Assembly: GCA_964501065.1 (NCBI GenBank)
Contig: CAZCRF010000026.1
Location: 1-32,625, forward strand
Direction of reading: 5' to 3'
Source of the DNA: Hallerella sp964501065
GTDB taxonomy: Bacteria; Fibrobacterota; Fibrobacteria; Fibrobacterales; Fibrobacteraceae
DNA length: 32,625 nucleotides
Part shown: positions 15,842-24,035 of the stretch, piece after piece
Layout of the letters: every line of letters starts with the position of its first letter
Position numbering within the stretch: position 1 is the first letter of the stretch
Notes under the pieces: generated by a model
The model's database searches: none
What the model was told of the DNA's origin: nothing
The model's input: the letters and a program-made list of their open reading frames with translations, nothing else
Program-made: the position numbers and the translations under genes

Positions 15842-15864
15842 AGTCCATCCGTCGAAGATGGACT
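15842..15864 (-). terminator. hairpin between the TPMT-like gene and the SEC-C gene
   Basis: AGTCCATC (15842-15849) and GATGGACT (15857-15864) form a perfect 8-bp stem with a 7-base loop. On the minus strand GTCTTCTTTT follows. It can end the rlmN-TPMT transcript or attenuate the downstream SEC-C gene. It starts right after a promoter-like TATCTTTA, so it would also form in the 5' leader of the SEC-C transcript. Confidence 0.5.
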
Positions 15865-15871
15865 AAAGATA
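15864..15871 (-). promoter_or_regulatory. TAnnTTTG-like promoter element of the SEC-C/argC unit
   Basis: TATCTTTA on the minus strand matches TAnnTTTG at 7 of 8 positions and lies 5 bases after the stop of the TPMT-like gene. The leader to ATG 15812 is about 50 bases and contains the hairpin and a ribosome site. Confidence 0.35.
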
Positions 15872-15875
15872 GGTT

Positions 15876-16499
15876 TTATTCTTCGGCCTTTTTGAGAAGC
15901 CAGATCTCTTCCTTGCCTTTGCGCGAAGGAATGCTGTCCTTGACGGGGACCCTTTCGACAACGTCGAAAATGCCGCCGAGGCGCGCCATCAGTTCCCCTT
16001 CGGATGTCGGATGGGGTGGGCCTTGGAGCGACGTGCTGTTCAAGAACGGATAAAAGAATGCGATGACGACGCCGTCGTCTTTCAGCATTTTGTGCCAGAC
16101 TTCGAAGCACTCGTCGCGCCGTCCCGGGTGGATGGCCGTGAAGGTGCAGTAATCGTAAACGATGTCGAACTGCTGTCCGCCTTTTTTGGAATCCTTCGGA
16201 TTCAGTTCGAAGAGGTCCAGATTGAGCGATTTGAAATTGGCGTGTTTGCGGGAAAGCCTGTCGAGTTCGTCGACGGCAGTCGGGGCGAAATCGACCGCCA
16301 GGACTTCGTGCCCGCGCTTCGCCCAGGCTTCCGCGTCGTAGCCGAATCCCGCGCCGGGGACCAGCACGCTTCCCGCCTTGGGGCAGAGCGGATTTTCGAA
16401 GAAGTCGAGGAGTGCCGGCGTGGCTTTCTTCAAGTTCCAATAATCCTTGTGCTCCGTGTAGAGATTTTCCCAAAACTCGGGCAGATTCTGTGTCAGCAT
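15876..16499 (-). CDS. TPMT-family S-adenosylmethionine methyltransferase
   Basis: 207-residue class I methyltransferase of the thiopurine/thiol methyltransferase group. N-terminal FWENLYTEHKDYW, then the SAM-binding motif I VLVPGAGFGYDAEAWAKRGH (46-65), motif II VLAVDFAP, FDIVYDYCTFTAIHP and the typical FFYPF strand. Its natural substrate is unknown; bacterial relatives methylate thiols or inorganic metalloids. The ATG at 16499 overlaps the end of rlmN by 7 bases, so the two are translated together; a functional link to rlmN is not evident. Confidence 0.85.
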   Translation of the reverse strand: MLTQNLPEFWENLYTEHKDYWNLKKATPALLDFFENPLCPKAGSVLVPGAGFGYDAEAWAKRGHEVLAVDFAPTAVDELDRLSRKHANFKSLNLDLFELNPKDSKKGGQQFDIVYDYCTFTAIHPGRRDECFEVWHKMLKDDGVVIAFFYPFLNSTSLQGPPHPTSEGELMARLGGIFDVVERVPVKDSIPSRKGKEEIWLLKKAEE

Positions 16500-17578
16500 G
16501 GGCTACCTTCCGTTGTTTTTTTGTAAGCCAGTTGTCCGCAGGCGGCGAAGATGTCGCGTCCGCGGGGATTCCTGATGGTGATTTGGATGTGTGCCGCCCG
16601 GACTTTTTCCAAAAAGCGGTCGACGTCTTCTTGGGAGGGGGCTTCCAGGTTCGGGTCGTCCATTTGGTTCAGGACGATGGCGTTCACTTTGCAGCGCCGC
16701 GGGGCGCAAATTCGGATGAGCTCCTTGGCCGCGGCGTCGGTGCAAGTGACGTCCTTCATCAGGACAAATTCAAATGTCACGTAATTGTCGGTGCGGCGCG
16801 TGTATTCGTCGGTCGCTTCCAAAAGCTTTTCGATGGGCCAGACCTTGTTCACCGGCATCACGGAGCTGCGCGCTTCGTTGTTCGTGCTGTTCAGGCTCAC
16901 GGCGAGGCAGCAGGGCGTGTTTCTGTCGACGAGCTCCTTGATCTTGGGGACGACGCCGCTCGTGCTCACGGTCATTTTCTTGCGACCCAAGTTGAAGAGC
17001 TTTTGGTTGTGCAGGGTGCAGCAAGTGCGGTGCACGTTGTCGAGGTTGTTCAGCGGCTCGCCCATGCCCATGAAGATGATGTTCGTGACCTTCGCCGGGT
17101 TGCCGTCGGCATCGATTTCGCCCGATTCCCGCAGGTATTCGTTCACGCGGATGATTTCTTCGAGGATTTCCCCCGCTTCGAGATTCCGGATGAATCCCAT
17201 CTTGGCGGTGCGGCAAAACGCGCAGTTCATGGCGCAGCCGACTTCCGTGGACACGCAGACGGAATAGCGGCCGTTCGTCGGGATGAGGACAGTCTCGATA
17301 AATTGGGCGTCCGCCGTTTTGAAAAGCCATTTGACCGCTCCGTCCACCGAGACCAAGTGTTGCACTTCCGAAAGGGAGCGGATGGCGAATTCCTCAGCCA
17401 ACTTTTCCCGGGTGCTCTGCGGAATGTTCTTCATCTGATCGAAAGACGAGACTTGCTTGCAGAAAAGCCAGTTCTCGATTTGATCCGCCCGATACGCCTT
17501 TTCACAGTGGGCCGTCAACCAGTCCTTGAGTTCGTCTGCGGTCAGGGATTTGATGTCTTTAAAATCGTTCTTCACCAA
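16493..17578 (-). CDS. rlmN: dual-specificity 23S rRNA/tRNA adenine-C2 methyltransferase
   Basis: Radical SAM enzyme making 2-methyladenosine at A2503 of 23S rRNA and A37 of some tRNAs. 361 residues. The CxxxCxxC cluster motif is C115-C119-C122 in EVGCAMNCAFC. GMGEPLNN near 188 is the family SAM-binding loop, and the second catalytic cysteine is C347 in FAACGQLA. The start is TTG 17578, or GTG 17575 directly behind it. TATCTTTG ends 5 bases before the TTG, so there is no space for a ribosome site and the mRNA is probably leaderless. The gene overlaps the TPMT-like gene by 7 bases. Confidence 0.94.
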   Translation of the reverse strand: MVKNDFKDIKSLTADELKDWLTAHCEKAYRADQIENWLFCKQVSSFDQMKNIPQSTREKLAEEFAIRSLSEVQHLVSVDGAVKWLFKTADAQFIETVLIPTNGRYSVCVSTEVGCAMNCAFCRTAKMGFIRNLEAGEILEEIIRVNEYLRESGEIDADGNPAKVTNIIFMGMGEPLNNLDNVHRTCCTLHNQKLFNLGRKKMTVSTSGVVPKIKELVDRNTPCCLAVSLNSTNNEARSSVMPVNKVWPIEKLLEATDEYTRRTDNYVTFEFVLMKDVTCTDAAAKELIRICAPRRCKVNAIVLNQMDDPNLEAPSQEDVDRFLEKVRAAHIQITIRNPRGRDIFAACGQLAYKKTTEGSPC

Positions 17579-17582
17579 AAGG

Positions 17583-17590
17583 CAAAGATA
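17583..17590 (-). promoter_or_regulatory. TAnnTTTG promoter element of rlmN
   Basis: TATCTTTG, perfect match, ends 5 bases before the TTG start (8 before the GTG). It is preceded by the A/T stretch AAAATTTTC. No clear TTTG box upstream. Confidence 0.55.
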
Positions 17591-17641
17591 GAAAATTTTG
17601 CCCGAATTGTAAGAATCGGGACGGGCGGAAAACCCCGGGCA

Positions 17642-18700
17642 TCAATGGATTTGCCAGCGTTCCCGTTCCACCGGAAGCTCGCCGGGCGCTTTCACGTAAA
17701 ACGTTTTCGACCCGATGACCGCGCCGTCCTTGACCGCCGTCTCGACCTTCCACTTTCCCACCGGGACGTTCTTCTTGACCGTGTAGATGCGGAATCCCTC
17801 CGCCCGGCTGCCGCGGGTGCGCATCCTCTCCGAAGAAATCCGGTTCACCAATTCGAATTTCCCCGTCTTGGGGTTTTCTAGATACCAGCGGTGCTCTAGA
17901 GGGGCTTCGATTCTAGCCGGGGTGAAGACGGAGCTGACGAAGGCCACGCCGGGGATTTCCTCGGAAAGGGTCAGGGTCTGCGGCCGGATTCCGACTCTTT
18001 CCCAAATTCCAGGCTTGTCGATTTGGCAGGAATAATCCTTGGAAAATCCGATGCAGGCGTTCTGGTCTTTCAGAACGAGTGGCACGGGTGGGATCCAGTT
18101 CGCCGCGTAGGCGAAGAGCAGGGCTGCGGAAATGCCCACGGGGGCGATGAGGACTTTTGGGGAGCTGCGCGAGATTTTGAAGGCCAGGAGGCAGATGCCG
18201 AGCGAAATTGAGATGGACAGGAAAAATCGGAAGAAGCCCATCCCGTTCGTGAGGTGCGGAATCAAGAAGTTCAGATACATCGACCCGAGCAGATGGAACA
18301 GCGCAAGGGATAGCCCGAACGACGCGTAGCGTTTCTGCAAGAATTCGTTCCCGACGAGGACTGCCGCCAAAACGGCGACGAGGAGAAATGCGCCGAGAGA
18401 GCTGCTGCTTTTGAAGTAGCAGACGACCAGCGCGCTGGACAGGCTCCCGAAGCAGAATTGGACGCCCCACGTCAGTCTTTCCTTCCATTTTTCGGAGATG
18501 AAAAGGTTTCCCGGTCTTGCCGAAAGCAGGAGAAGCATCGCGAGGGAAGCCAGATAGTAGACCAGCAAAAAGGCCAAGTCCGAAGTCTGCACCAATTTGC
18601 CGAGGGTCAGCGAATCCCAGGCGAAGCCGCCGAAGAACGAAACCGCCGGGATGAAGCGTTTTGCCTTTTGGACTGTGGGGTTTTGAAGGAGGTCTTTCAC
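17642..18700 (-). CDS. six-helix membrane protein with C-terminal DUF2914 domain
   Basis: 352 residues. Six hydrophobic segments lie at about 43-61, 77-96, 102-117, 127-147, 157-174 and 184-200, then a soluble part of about 150 residues. The soluble part, with FVSSVFTPARIEAPLEHRW, a Trp-Tyr core, VPVGKWKVETAV and a final strand before the stop, matches DUF2914 as I remember it; these domains probably lie in the periplasm. Function unknown. No ATG is in frame near the start. GTG 18700 is the best start; a much longer frame to 18844 gives an implausible basic extension. TATATTAT (18713-18706) lies 6 bases before this GTG, a weak promoter match. Stands alone between tRNA-His and rlmN. Confidence 0.75.
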   Translation of the reverse strand: MKDLLQNPTVQKAKRFIPAVSFFGGFAWDSLTLGKLVQTSDLAFLLVYYLASLAMLLLLSARPGNLFISEKWKERLTWGVQFCFGSLSSALVVCYFKSSSSLGAFLLVAVLAAVLVGNEFLQKRYASFGLSLALFHLLGSMYLNFLIPHLTNGMGFFRFFLSISISLGICLLAFKISRSSPKVLIAPVGISAALLFAYAANWIPPVPLVLKDQNACIGFSKDYSCQIDKPGIWERVGIRPQTLTLSEEIPGVAFVSSVFTPARIEAPLEHRWYLENPKTGKFELVNRISSERMRTRGSRAEGFRIYTVKKNVPVGKWKVETAVKDGAVIGSKTFYVKAPGELPVERERWQIH

Positions 18701-18873
18701 ATGGCATAATATAGCGTGTTTTTGGGGGCGGGCGGATGGGAAATCGCCGATTTCCTCGGAATTTGTCTTGCGCTTCTTTAATCGATGGATTTGAAAATGG
18801 GCGACCTTTGTGGATGCCTTCCGTCGCGCTTCCGGTCGGTACACTAGAATTGCTTTTGTAGGGAAGTTTCCCT

Positions 18874-18910
18874 TTAAAACAGGAATTCCCCGCGCATGGC
18901 GCGGGGAATT
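18874..18910 (-). terminator. rho-independent terminator of tRNA-His
   Basis: A perfect 11-bp stem, AATTCCCCGCG (18884-18894) and CGCGGGGAATT (18900-18910), with a 5-base loop, begins 6 bases after the tRNA 3' end on the minus strand. CCTGTTTTAAAG follows. Confidence 0.75.
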
Positions 18911-18915
18911 TCAAG

Positions 18916-18991
18916 GGTGGGTAATCGGACTCGAACCGACGACAACCAGAATCACAATCTGGGACTCTAACCAATCTGAGCTACACCCACC
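18916..18991 (-). tRNA. tRNA-His (anticodon GTG)
   Basis: Minus-strand cloverleaf. Acceptor stem GTGGGTG (18990-18984) pairs with TACCCAC (18923-18917), including one G-T pair. The D arm is GCTC...GAG(T), and the anticodon stem CCAGA/TCTGG carries the loop TTGTGAT, so the anticodon is GTG (His). The T arm has GGTTCGAGTCC. The extra G at 18991 and C73 at 18916 are the G-1:C73 pair unique to tRNA-His. CCA is not encoded. It has its own promoter and a strong terminator. Confidence 0.97.
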
Positions 18992-19005
18992 AGAAAGGAG
19001 TGGCG

Positions 19006-19036
19006 AAAATATAGTAAACCTTTGAAAATTTTCAAA
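19006..19036 (-). promoter_or_regulatory. promoter of tRNA-His with embedded palindrome
   Basis: On the minus strand TTTG (19036-19033), a 19-base spacer and TATATTTT (19013-19006) fit the TTTG-N19-TAnnTTTG scheme, with one mismatch. The tRNA begins 15 bases after it. The TTTG box lies inside a perfect 20-base palindrome, CCTTTGAAAATTTTCAAAGG (19019-19038). Confidence 0.6.
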
Positions 19037-19050
19037 GGGTCGCCCGGAAA

Positions 19051-19419
19051 TTATTCCTCGCGGTCCTTGTTCCGCATCAGCCGCAAGAAGTTCGCCCTTT
19101 TGAAGTCGTTGCGGTGTTCGTTGCAAAAACGCGGATAGATGAACTGTTTCGGGAAGACCTTGATTTCGAACAGGTTGTTGCAGCCTTCGAGGCAGCAGCG
19201 GAACTTGAGGTCGATGACGTCCGTGTAGTTGTGGCGGAAAACGATGTTCTTGGCGTCGATGTTTTCCACTTCCTTCTTTTGCTTCTGGCGGTTTTTGATG
19301 TCCCGGTGGAGTTCACAGTACTTGGCGATGGGATGACCCCAAAATTCGCGTCCGCATCCGGGTTCTTGGCAAATTTTCAGCTTGATTCGTTTCTTCTTCT
19401 TGTACTTGGGTAATTGCAT
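19051..19419 (-). CDS. small basic protein with two zinc-finger-like modules
   Basis: 122 residues, very rich in Lys and Arg. Two copies of one module are visible: C17-x4-C22 ... C35-x2-H38 (CQEPGCGREF...YCELH) and C76-x4-C81 ... C99-x2-H102 (CLEGCNNLF...FCNEH). Each can bind one zinc through three Cys and one His. The linker is highly charged. This could be a nucleic-acid-binding protein, but I recognise no family; it may be lineage-specific. The ATG at 19419 lies 8 bases after a promoter-like TAAATTTT and has no ribosome site. It is expressed apart from tRNA-His. Confidence 0.7.
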   Translation of the reverse strand: MQLPKYKKKKRIKLKICQEPGCGREFWGHPIAKYCELHRDIKNRQKQKKEVENIDAKNIVFRHNYTDVIDLKFRCCLEGCNNLFEIKVFPKQFIYPRFCNEHRNDFKRANFLRLMRNKDREE

Positions 19420-19426
19420 AGCCGCT

Positions 19427-19458
19427 AAAATTTACAAAAAATCTTCTTTTTTTTCAAA
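19427..19458 (-). promoter_or_regulatory. promoter of the zinc-finger protein gene
   Basis: TTTG (19458-19455), a 20-base spacer and TAAATTTT (19434-19427) on the minus strand. Both boxes and the spacing fit the FCB promoter scheme, with one mismatch in the second box. The start codon follows after 7 bases. Confidence 0.55.
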
Positions 19459-19536
19459 TCGGCGCGGAGTGAAGAAAAATGTCTCCATTTTGGGCTTTGA
19501 AGCGTTGTACACGGAGAACATTTTTTCGGAGGAAGG

Positions 19537-20382
19537 ATGAAAAAGTTCCTGACGGGTCTCTTGGCGGCGTTCCTTTCCCTAGGTTGCGAATATCCGGGGG
19601 AATCGTCGTTTGAAAATGCGGACGTCGGCACGGCGTCGGTGGAGTTCCTTGACGTGGGGCAAGCCCTTTCCGTGCTTTTCCGGGCGGACGGACTTTCCGC
19701 CCTTTACGATGCCGGGGGCGATTCCTCCGGTTTCTGGGATTCCCTGGGCAGCCGAAATGTCCGCCACTTGGACTTTGCGCTGGTCAGCCACTGGCACAGG
19801 GATCACGTCGGCGGACTCTTGGAATGGGACGGCTCGGTCGGCATCGACACTCTTTTTTACGGGGCGGATACGGGCGGCTTCTGGCTGAAGGACAGCGTCT
19901 TGAAGCTGGCGAAAAAGTTCCGCACGGAGGCAGTCGAAGTGGAGCGCGGCAGGCGGCTTCCCTGCGGGCTGTGGAATTGCACCGTCCTTTGGCCGTCGGA
20001 ATACGGTCCGTTCGGCGGGAACGGCGCAAGTGTCGTGCTGCAGATTTCCGACGGGGACTTTCGGACTTTGCTCACCGGGGATTTGGAGGCGGCCGGGGAA
20101 CGCGCCTTGATGGCACTTTCCGGGGATTTGTCCGTGGAGCTGTTGCAGGTCGGCCATCACGGTTCCGGGACCAGCTCCTCCTTGGCGTTTCTCGAACGGG
20201 TCGCGCCGAAAATCGCGGTAGTTTCCGTCGGCAAGGGGAATTCTTACGGGCATCCTTCCGCAGAGACGCTCGCGAAGTTGGCGTTGTTCGTCGGGGATTC
20301 TTCAAGCATCTTGCGGACAGACAGGGAGGGGACTGTCCGCATGGAATGGAAGTTCCGGAAGGGAATCTGGCGAAAGCCCTGA
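19537..20382 (+). CDS. lipoprotein with ComEC-like metallo-beta-lactamase fold
   Basis: 281 residues. A lipoprotein signal peptide ends in the lipobox LSLGC (C17), so the mature protein is anchored in the envelope. The hydrolase core starts with VEFLDVGQALSVLF and carries the metal motif SHWHRDHVGG (H85, H87, D89, H90), LLTGDLEAAGE with a further Asp, and QVGHHGSGTSSS. The DVGQG-like start, the GHHGS motif and the closing SVGKGNSYGHPS match the C-terminal nuclease-like domain of ComEC/Rec2, which here stands alone. It has no ComEC membrane channel. ATG 19537 has a strong GGAGGAAGG. A surface or periplasmic nuclease or phosphodiesterase role is inference. Confidence 0.85.
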   Translation: MKKFLTGLLAAFLSLGCEYPGESSFENADVGTASVEFLDVGQALSVLFRADGLSALYDAGGDSSGFWDSLGSRNVRHLDFALVSHWHRDHVGGLLEWDGSVGIDTLFYGADTGGFWLKDSVLKLAKKFRTEAVEVERGRRLPCGLWNCTVLWPSEYGPFGGNGASVVLQISDGDFRTLLTGDLEAAGERALMALSGDLSVELLQVGHHGSGTSSSLAFLERVAPKIAVVSVGKGNSYGHPSAETLAKLALFVGDSSSILRTDREGTVRMEWKFRKGIWRKP

Positions 20383-20400
20383 AACGGCTTTTCCCCTTCA

Positions 20401-20435
20401 AAAAAGAAGGCCTCGTTCTTGCGAACGAGACCTTG
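20401..20435. terminator. bidirectional terminator between convergent genes
   Basis: CTCGTTC (20413-20419) and GAACGAG (20424-20430) form a 7-bp stem with loop TTGC, extended by AAGG/CCTT beyond one mismatch (20408-20435). On the minus strand CTTTTTT follows, so it best serves the gene at 20493; on the plus strand it follows the lipoprotein gene by about 25 bases. Confidence 0.7.
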
Positions 20436-20492
20436 GGTTTGGTTTGGGGTTATTCTAAAGATAGAAAATTTGGCCGGATTTCCCACCTGCAA

Positions 20493-20813
20493 TCAATGGC
20501 AATCGGCGTTTTTTTCCTCAAAAATTTTCACGGGTTCCTTCGAACGGAACCCCTCTTCCCGGAATTTCATCAATCTATTCTCGCGGAGCATTTCCAAGCG
20601 CCCCTCGGTGCGTTCCTTGCGGAGGCTTTCCCGGTCAGACCGCTGCGAAGAGAGGATTTCCCGGGATTCCGAAGACATTCCCCGTACCAGGGCTTCCGCG
20701 CGGACATCGGAAGCCGTCCGACGGGAGAGCTTTTCGTCGAGGGAGGCGTTCCCGTTCGCAGTGCCAAAAGTGATGAGTACGGCGACGAATGGATAAAGGT
20801 AAAAGCGTTTCAC
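20493..20813 (-). CDS. small secreted Arg/Glu-rich protein (sigma-54 output gene)
   Basis: 106 residues. Residues 1-22 form a signal peptide (KRFYLYPFVAVLITFGTANG). The rest is one highly charged helical stretch, rich in Arg, Glu and Ser, from SREILSSQRSDRESLRKERT to EEGFRSKEP. No family recognised. It resembles in style the secreted protein at 22088-22498. The start must be GTG 20813, because there is no other start before the signal peptide. A near-perfect sigma-54 promoter ends 12 bases before it, so transcription should begin at or just before the GTG. A terminator lies about 60 bases after the stop. Confidence 0.6.
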   Translation of the reverse strand: MKRFYLYPFVAVLITFGTANGNASLDEKLSRRTASDVRAEALVRGMSSESREILSSQRSDRESLRKERTEGRLEMLRENRLMKFREEGFRSKEPVKIFEEKNADCH

Positions 20814-20824
20814 ACCCTTGAGAA

Positions 20825-20841
20825 AGCAAGTTCCGTGCCAA
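20825..20841 (-). promoter_or_regulatory. sigma-54 (RpoN) promoter, close to consensus
   Basis: Minus-strand TTGGCACGGAACTTGCT matches the -24/-12 consensus TGGCACG-N4-TTGCW at all defined positions. The GG (20839-20838) and GC (20827-20826) are exactly 10 bases apart. It lies between the beta-barrel gene and the small secreted gene at 20813. The nearby gene at 22529-24019 encodes a sigma-54 activator. Confidence 0.8.
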
Positions 20842-20860
20842 AGTCAAACCCGGAGGATTT

Positions 20861-22084
20861 CTAGAACTTGAAATCCGCGCCCACGCGGATTTCCCCGAGC
20901 CTGTAAGCGTAGGAGAAAATTTCCGGATGTCCTTGGGGCAAATCGAAATATCGGCGAAAGTGCGTTCCGATGGAAAGATGAGTTCCGATATTGCCCGTTC
21001 GAAAGTGCGCCTTCAGGCGCGCGGAGCCTTGCAGCAGCTTCCGATTCCACGTTCGATTTTCCCATCTCGCTTCGCCTTCGGCTTCATCGACAAAGGTTGT
21101 CCAGCTGTCCTTTCGGGGGCTGTTCGAGAAGAAGAGGTCTCCCCAAAAGTCCAGCGAGAACGCCTTGTTGAACTTGTATCCGAGGATGAGGCGCAAATCC
21201 GGGCCCAGCTTGAGGTTTTTGCCCAAGTAGTAACGCTCCTTGACGGAATCTTCGGCAAAGACGCCCTCCTCGTCGAAATTCTCCGTCATCGCGGGGAAAT
21301 AATGCCAGAAGTACGCCGTCACGGAGGTATCCCCGTCGAAGCGTGCCGCGAGGGAAACGTTCGTCCACAGCCCGGTCTGCGGCCTGTATTCCACGTAGGC
21401 GCCAAGGCGCGCCAAGGTTCTCCCGTTGGCGTTCCAGTAACCGAAACCGTTCGCCCCGGTCCGGAAGTTCTCTTTGCCGAAAAGGTCTCTCTCCCCGGAG
21501 GCGGAAAGGGAAAAGATGGCGCCGTCGCGTTCGGACACGTCGAGCCCCGCCGCGATGGAGGCGATGAAGAGTTCCCCTTGGACGGAATATTCGAGGCTCG
21601 GCGAAAAGGCCCAACGGCTGGTGTCGAGTACGGAACTGTCTTCGCGGAAAAATCCGTTTCCCGAAATTCCCGCGAGCAAGATGTGGGAAATTTGCCCCCG
21701 GCGGATTTCAAGCTCCGATTCAAAATGCAGAAAGCCCTCCCCGGAATACTCGTGCGCGCCCAGGGAGTCCCCGTATTCGTCGTAACGCAGGGCGGCGGCT
21801 TCCGTTTGCACCGAGAAGTTCACCCGGATTCCGTTCGGCTTTTCGCCCGGCTGCATTTGGAGAGCTTCGTAGTATTCGTCCAGGATTTCCCGGATTTCTT
21901 CCGTGTAGCGGCCTTCGTGAGTCTTCGCCTCTTCTAGGTAGGAGATGGTCGCGACGACATCGCCCGCGCTTTCCGCATCGAGAGCCTTTTCAAAGAGGGA
22001 GTCTTGCGGTGTACGCGCCAAAGCCCCGCTCGAAATGAGCAGGGACAACCCGAAAAGCCAAAACCAAACGCCCGCAAACCGCAT
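20861..22084 (-). CDS. outer-membrane beta-barrel protein
   Basis: 407 residues. A signal peptide covers about 1-23, ending at SSGALA-RT. A short helical part (about 28-78, with repeated Glu and Ala) is followed by an all-beta region from about 85. This region has many alternating aromatic strands (SLEYSVQGELFIASIAAG, YLGKNLKLGPDLRLILGYKF, FSLDFWGDLFFSN) and a last strand ending in phenylalanine (VGADFKF), the classic recognition signal for BAM assembly. I count about 14-18 possible strands. No known porin or secretin family recognised. It starts 3 bases after the upstream small secreted gene, so the two share one transcript. Confidence 0.75.
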   Translation of the reverse strand: MRFAGVWFWLFGLSLLISSGALARTPQDSLFEKALDAESAGDVVATISYLEEAKTHEGRYTEEIREILDEYYEALQMQPGEKPNGIRVNFSVQTEAAALRYDEYGDSLGAHEYSGEGFLHFESELEIRRGQISHILLAGISGNGFFREDSSVLDTSRWAFSPSLEYSVQGELFIASIAAGLDVSERDGAIFSLSASGERDLFGKENFRTGANGFGYWNANGRTLARLGAYVEYRPQTGLWTNVSLAARFDGDTSVTAYFWHYFPAMTENFDEEGVFAEDSVKERYYLGKNLKLGPDLRLILGYKFNKAFSLDFWGDLFFSNSPRKDSWTTFVDEAEGEARWENRTWNRKLLQGSARLKAHFRTGNIGTHLSIGTHFRRYFDLPQGHPEIFSYAYRLGEIRVGADFKF

Positions 22085-22087
22085 GAA

Positions 22088-22498
22088 TCAATTGTTCGGG
22101 TCGCCGTATTCCGGCGGCGGCATGCCGCCAGGGCCCGGGCCCCGCATTCGGCGGTCTTCCCGCCAGGGGGAGCCTTCCATCCGGGAGTCTCTTGAAGTTT
22201 TTGGGAAGGGACTTTCCGTTCGGGAGCTTTCTCCCCGGTTTTTGGAAAGTTCCTTGCGGACGGCTTCCTTCTCCACCGCGGAGCTTTCGCGCAGACGGTT
22301 CAAAATCCGTTCCCGCGCTTCGCGCCTTTCCGCCCGCTTGGCGTCCCAAGAGACGTTCCTTTCGCCAAGGGACGTTTCCGCTTGGGAAAAGGATTCTTCT
22401 ACGGGGCTCGAAACCTGCGCTTCGGGTGCGGCCGAAGCTTCCGCTTGGAACATGGCGGCCGCGAAGAGGACGAAAATGCCGATTCTCTTTGAGTTCAT
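22088..22498 (-). CDS. small secreted Arg/Glu-rich protein with Gly/Pro tail
   Basis: 136 residues. Signal peptide about 1-24 (KRIGIFVLFAAAMFQAEASA). A charged helical middle (about 52-92) is rich in Arg and Glu (AERREARERILNRLRES, then VEKEAVRKELSKN), and the tail is disordered with Gly, Pro and Met. No family recognised; Spy/CpxP-like periplasmic helical proteins are an analogy only. The start is ATG 22498: a TTG at 22516 would lie inside the sigma-54 promoter. The predicted transcription start is only about 2 bases before this ATG. The beta-barrel gene follows after 3 bases. Confidence 0.62.
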   Translation of the reverse strand: MNSKRIGIFVLFAAAMFQAEASAAPEAQVSSPVEESFSQAETSLGERNVSWDAKRAERREARERILNRLRESSAVEKEAVRKELSKNRGESSRTESPFPKTSRDSRMEGSPWREDRRMRGPGPGGMPPPEYGDPNN

Positions 22499-22510
22499 AC
22501 CAAAATGATT

Positions 22511-22527
22511 AGCCAAATCCGTGCCAA
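22511..22527 (-). promoter_or_regulatory. sigma-54 (RpoN) promoter
   Basis: Minus-strand TTGGCACGGATTTGGCT has the GG (22525-22524) and GC (22513-22512) 10 bases apart and a full TTGGCACG box; the -12 box reads TGGC where consensus is TTGC. It shares TGACTT(T)GGCACGGA with the second site at 20825-20841. It lies 2 bases from the activator gene's stop and drives the secreted protein/beta-barrel pair. Confidence 0.72.
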
Positions 22528-22528
22528 G

Positions 22529-24019
<1,491 letters not shown>

Positions 24020-24035
24020 GCAATCTCCTTGAACG

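Noticed and set aside
17642..18844. Longer start for the DUF2914 protein at 18844
   Set aside because: The extension is basic and unstructured and crosses a likely promoter; GTG 18700 lies right before the conserved-looking part.
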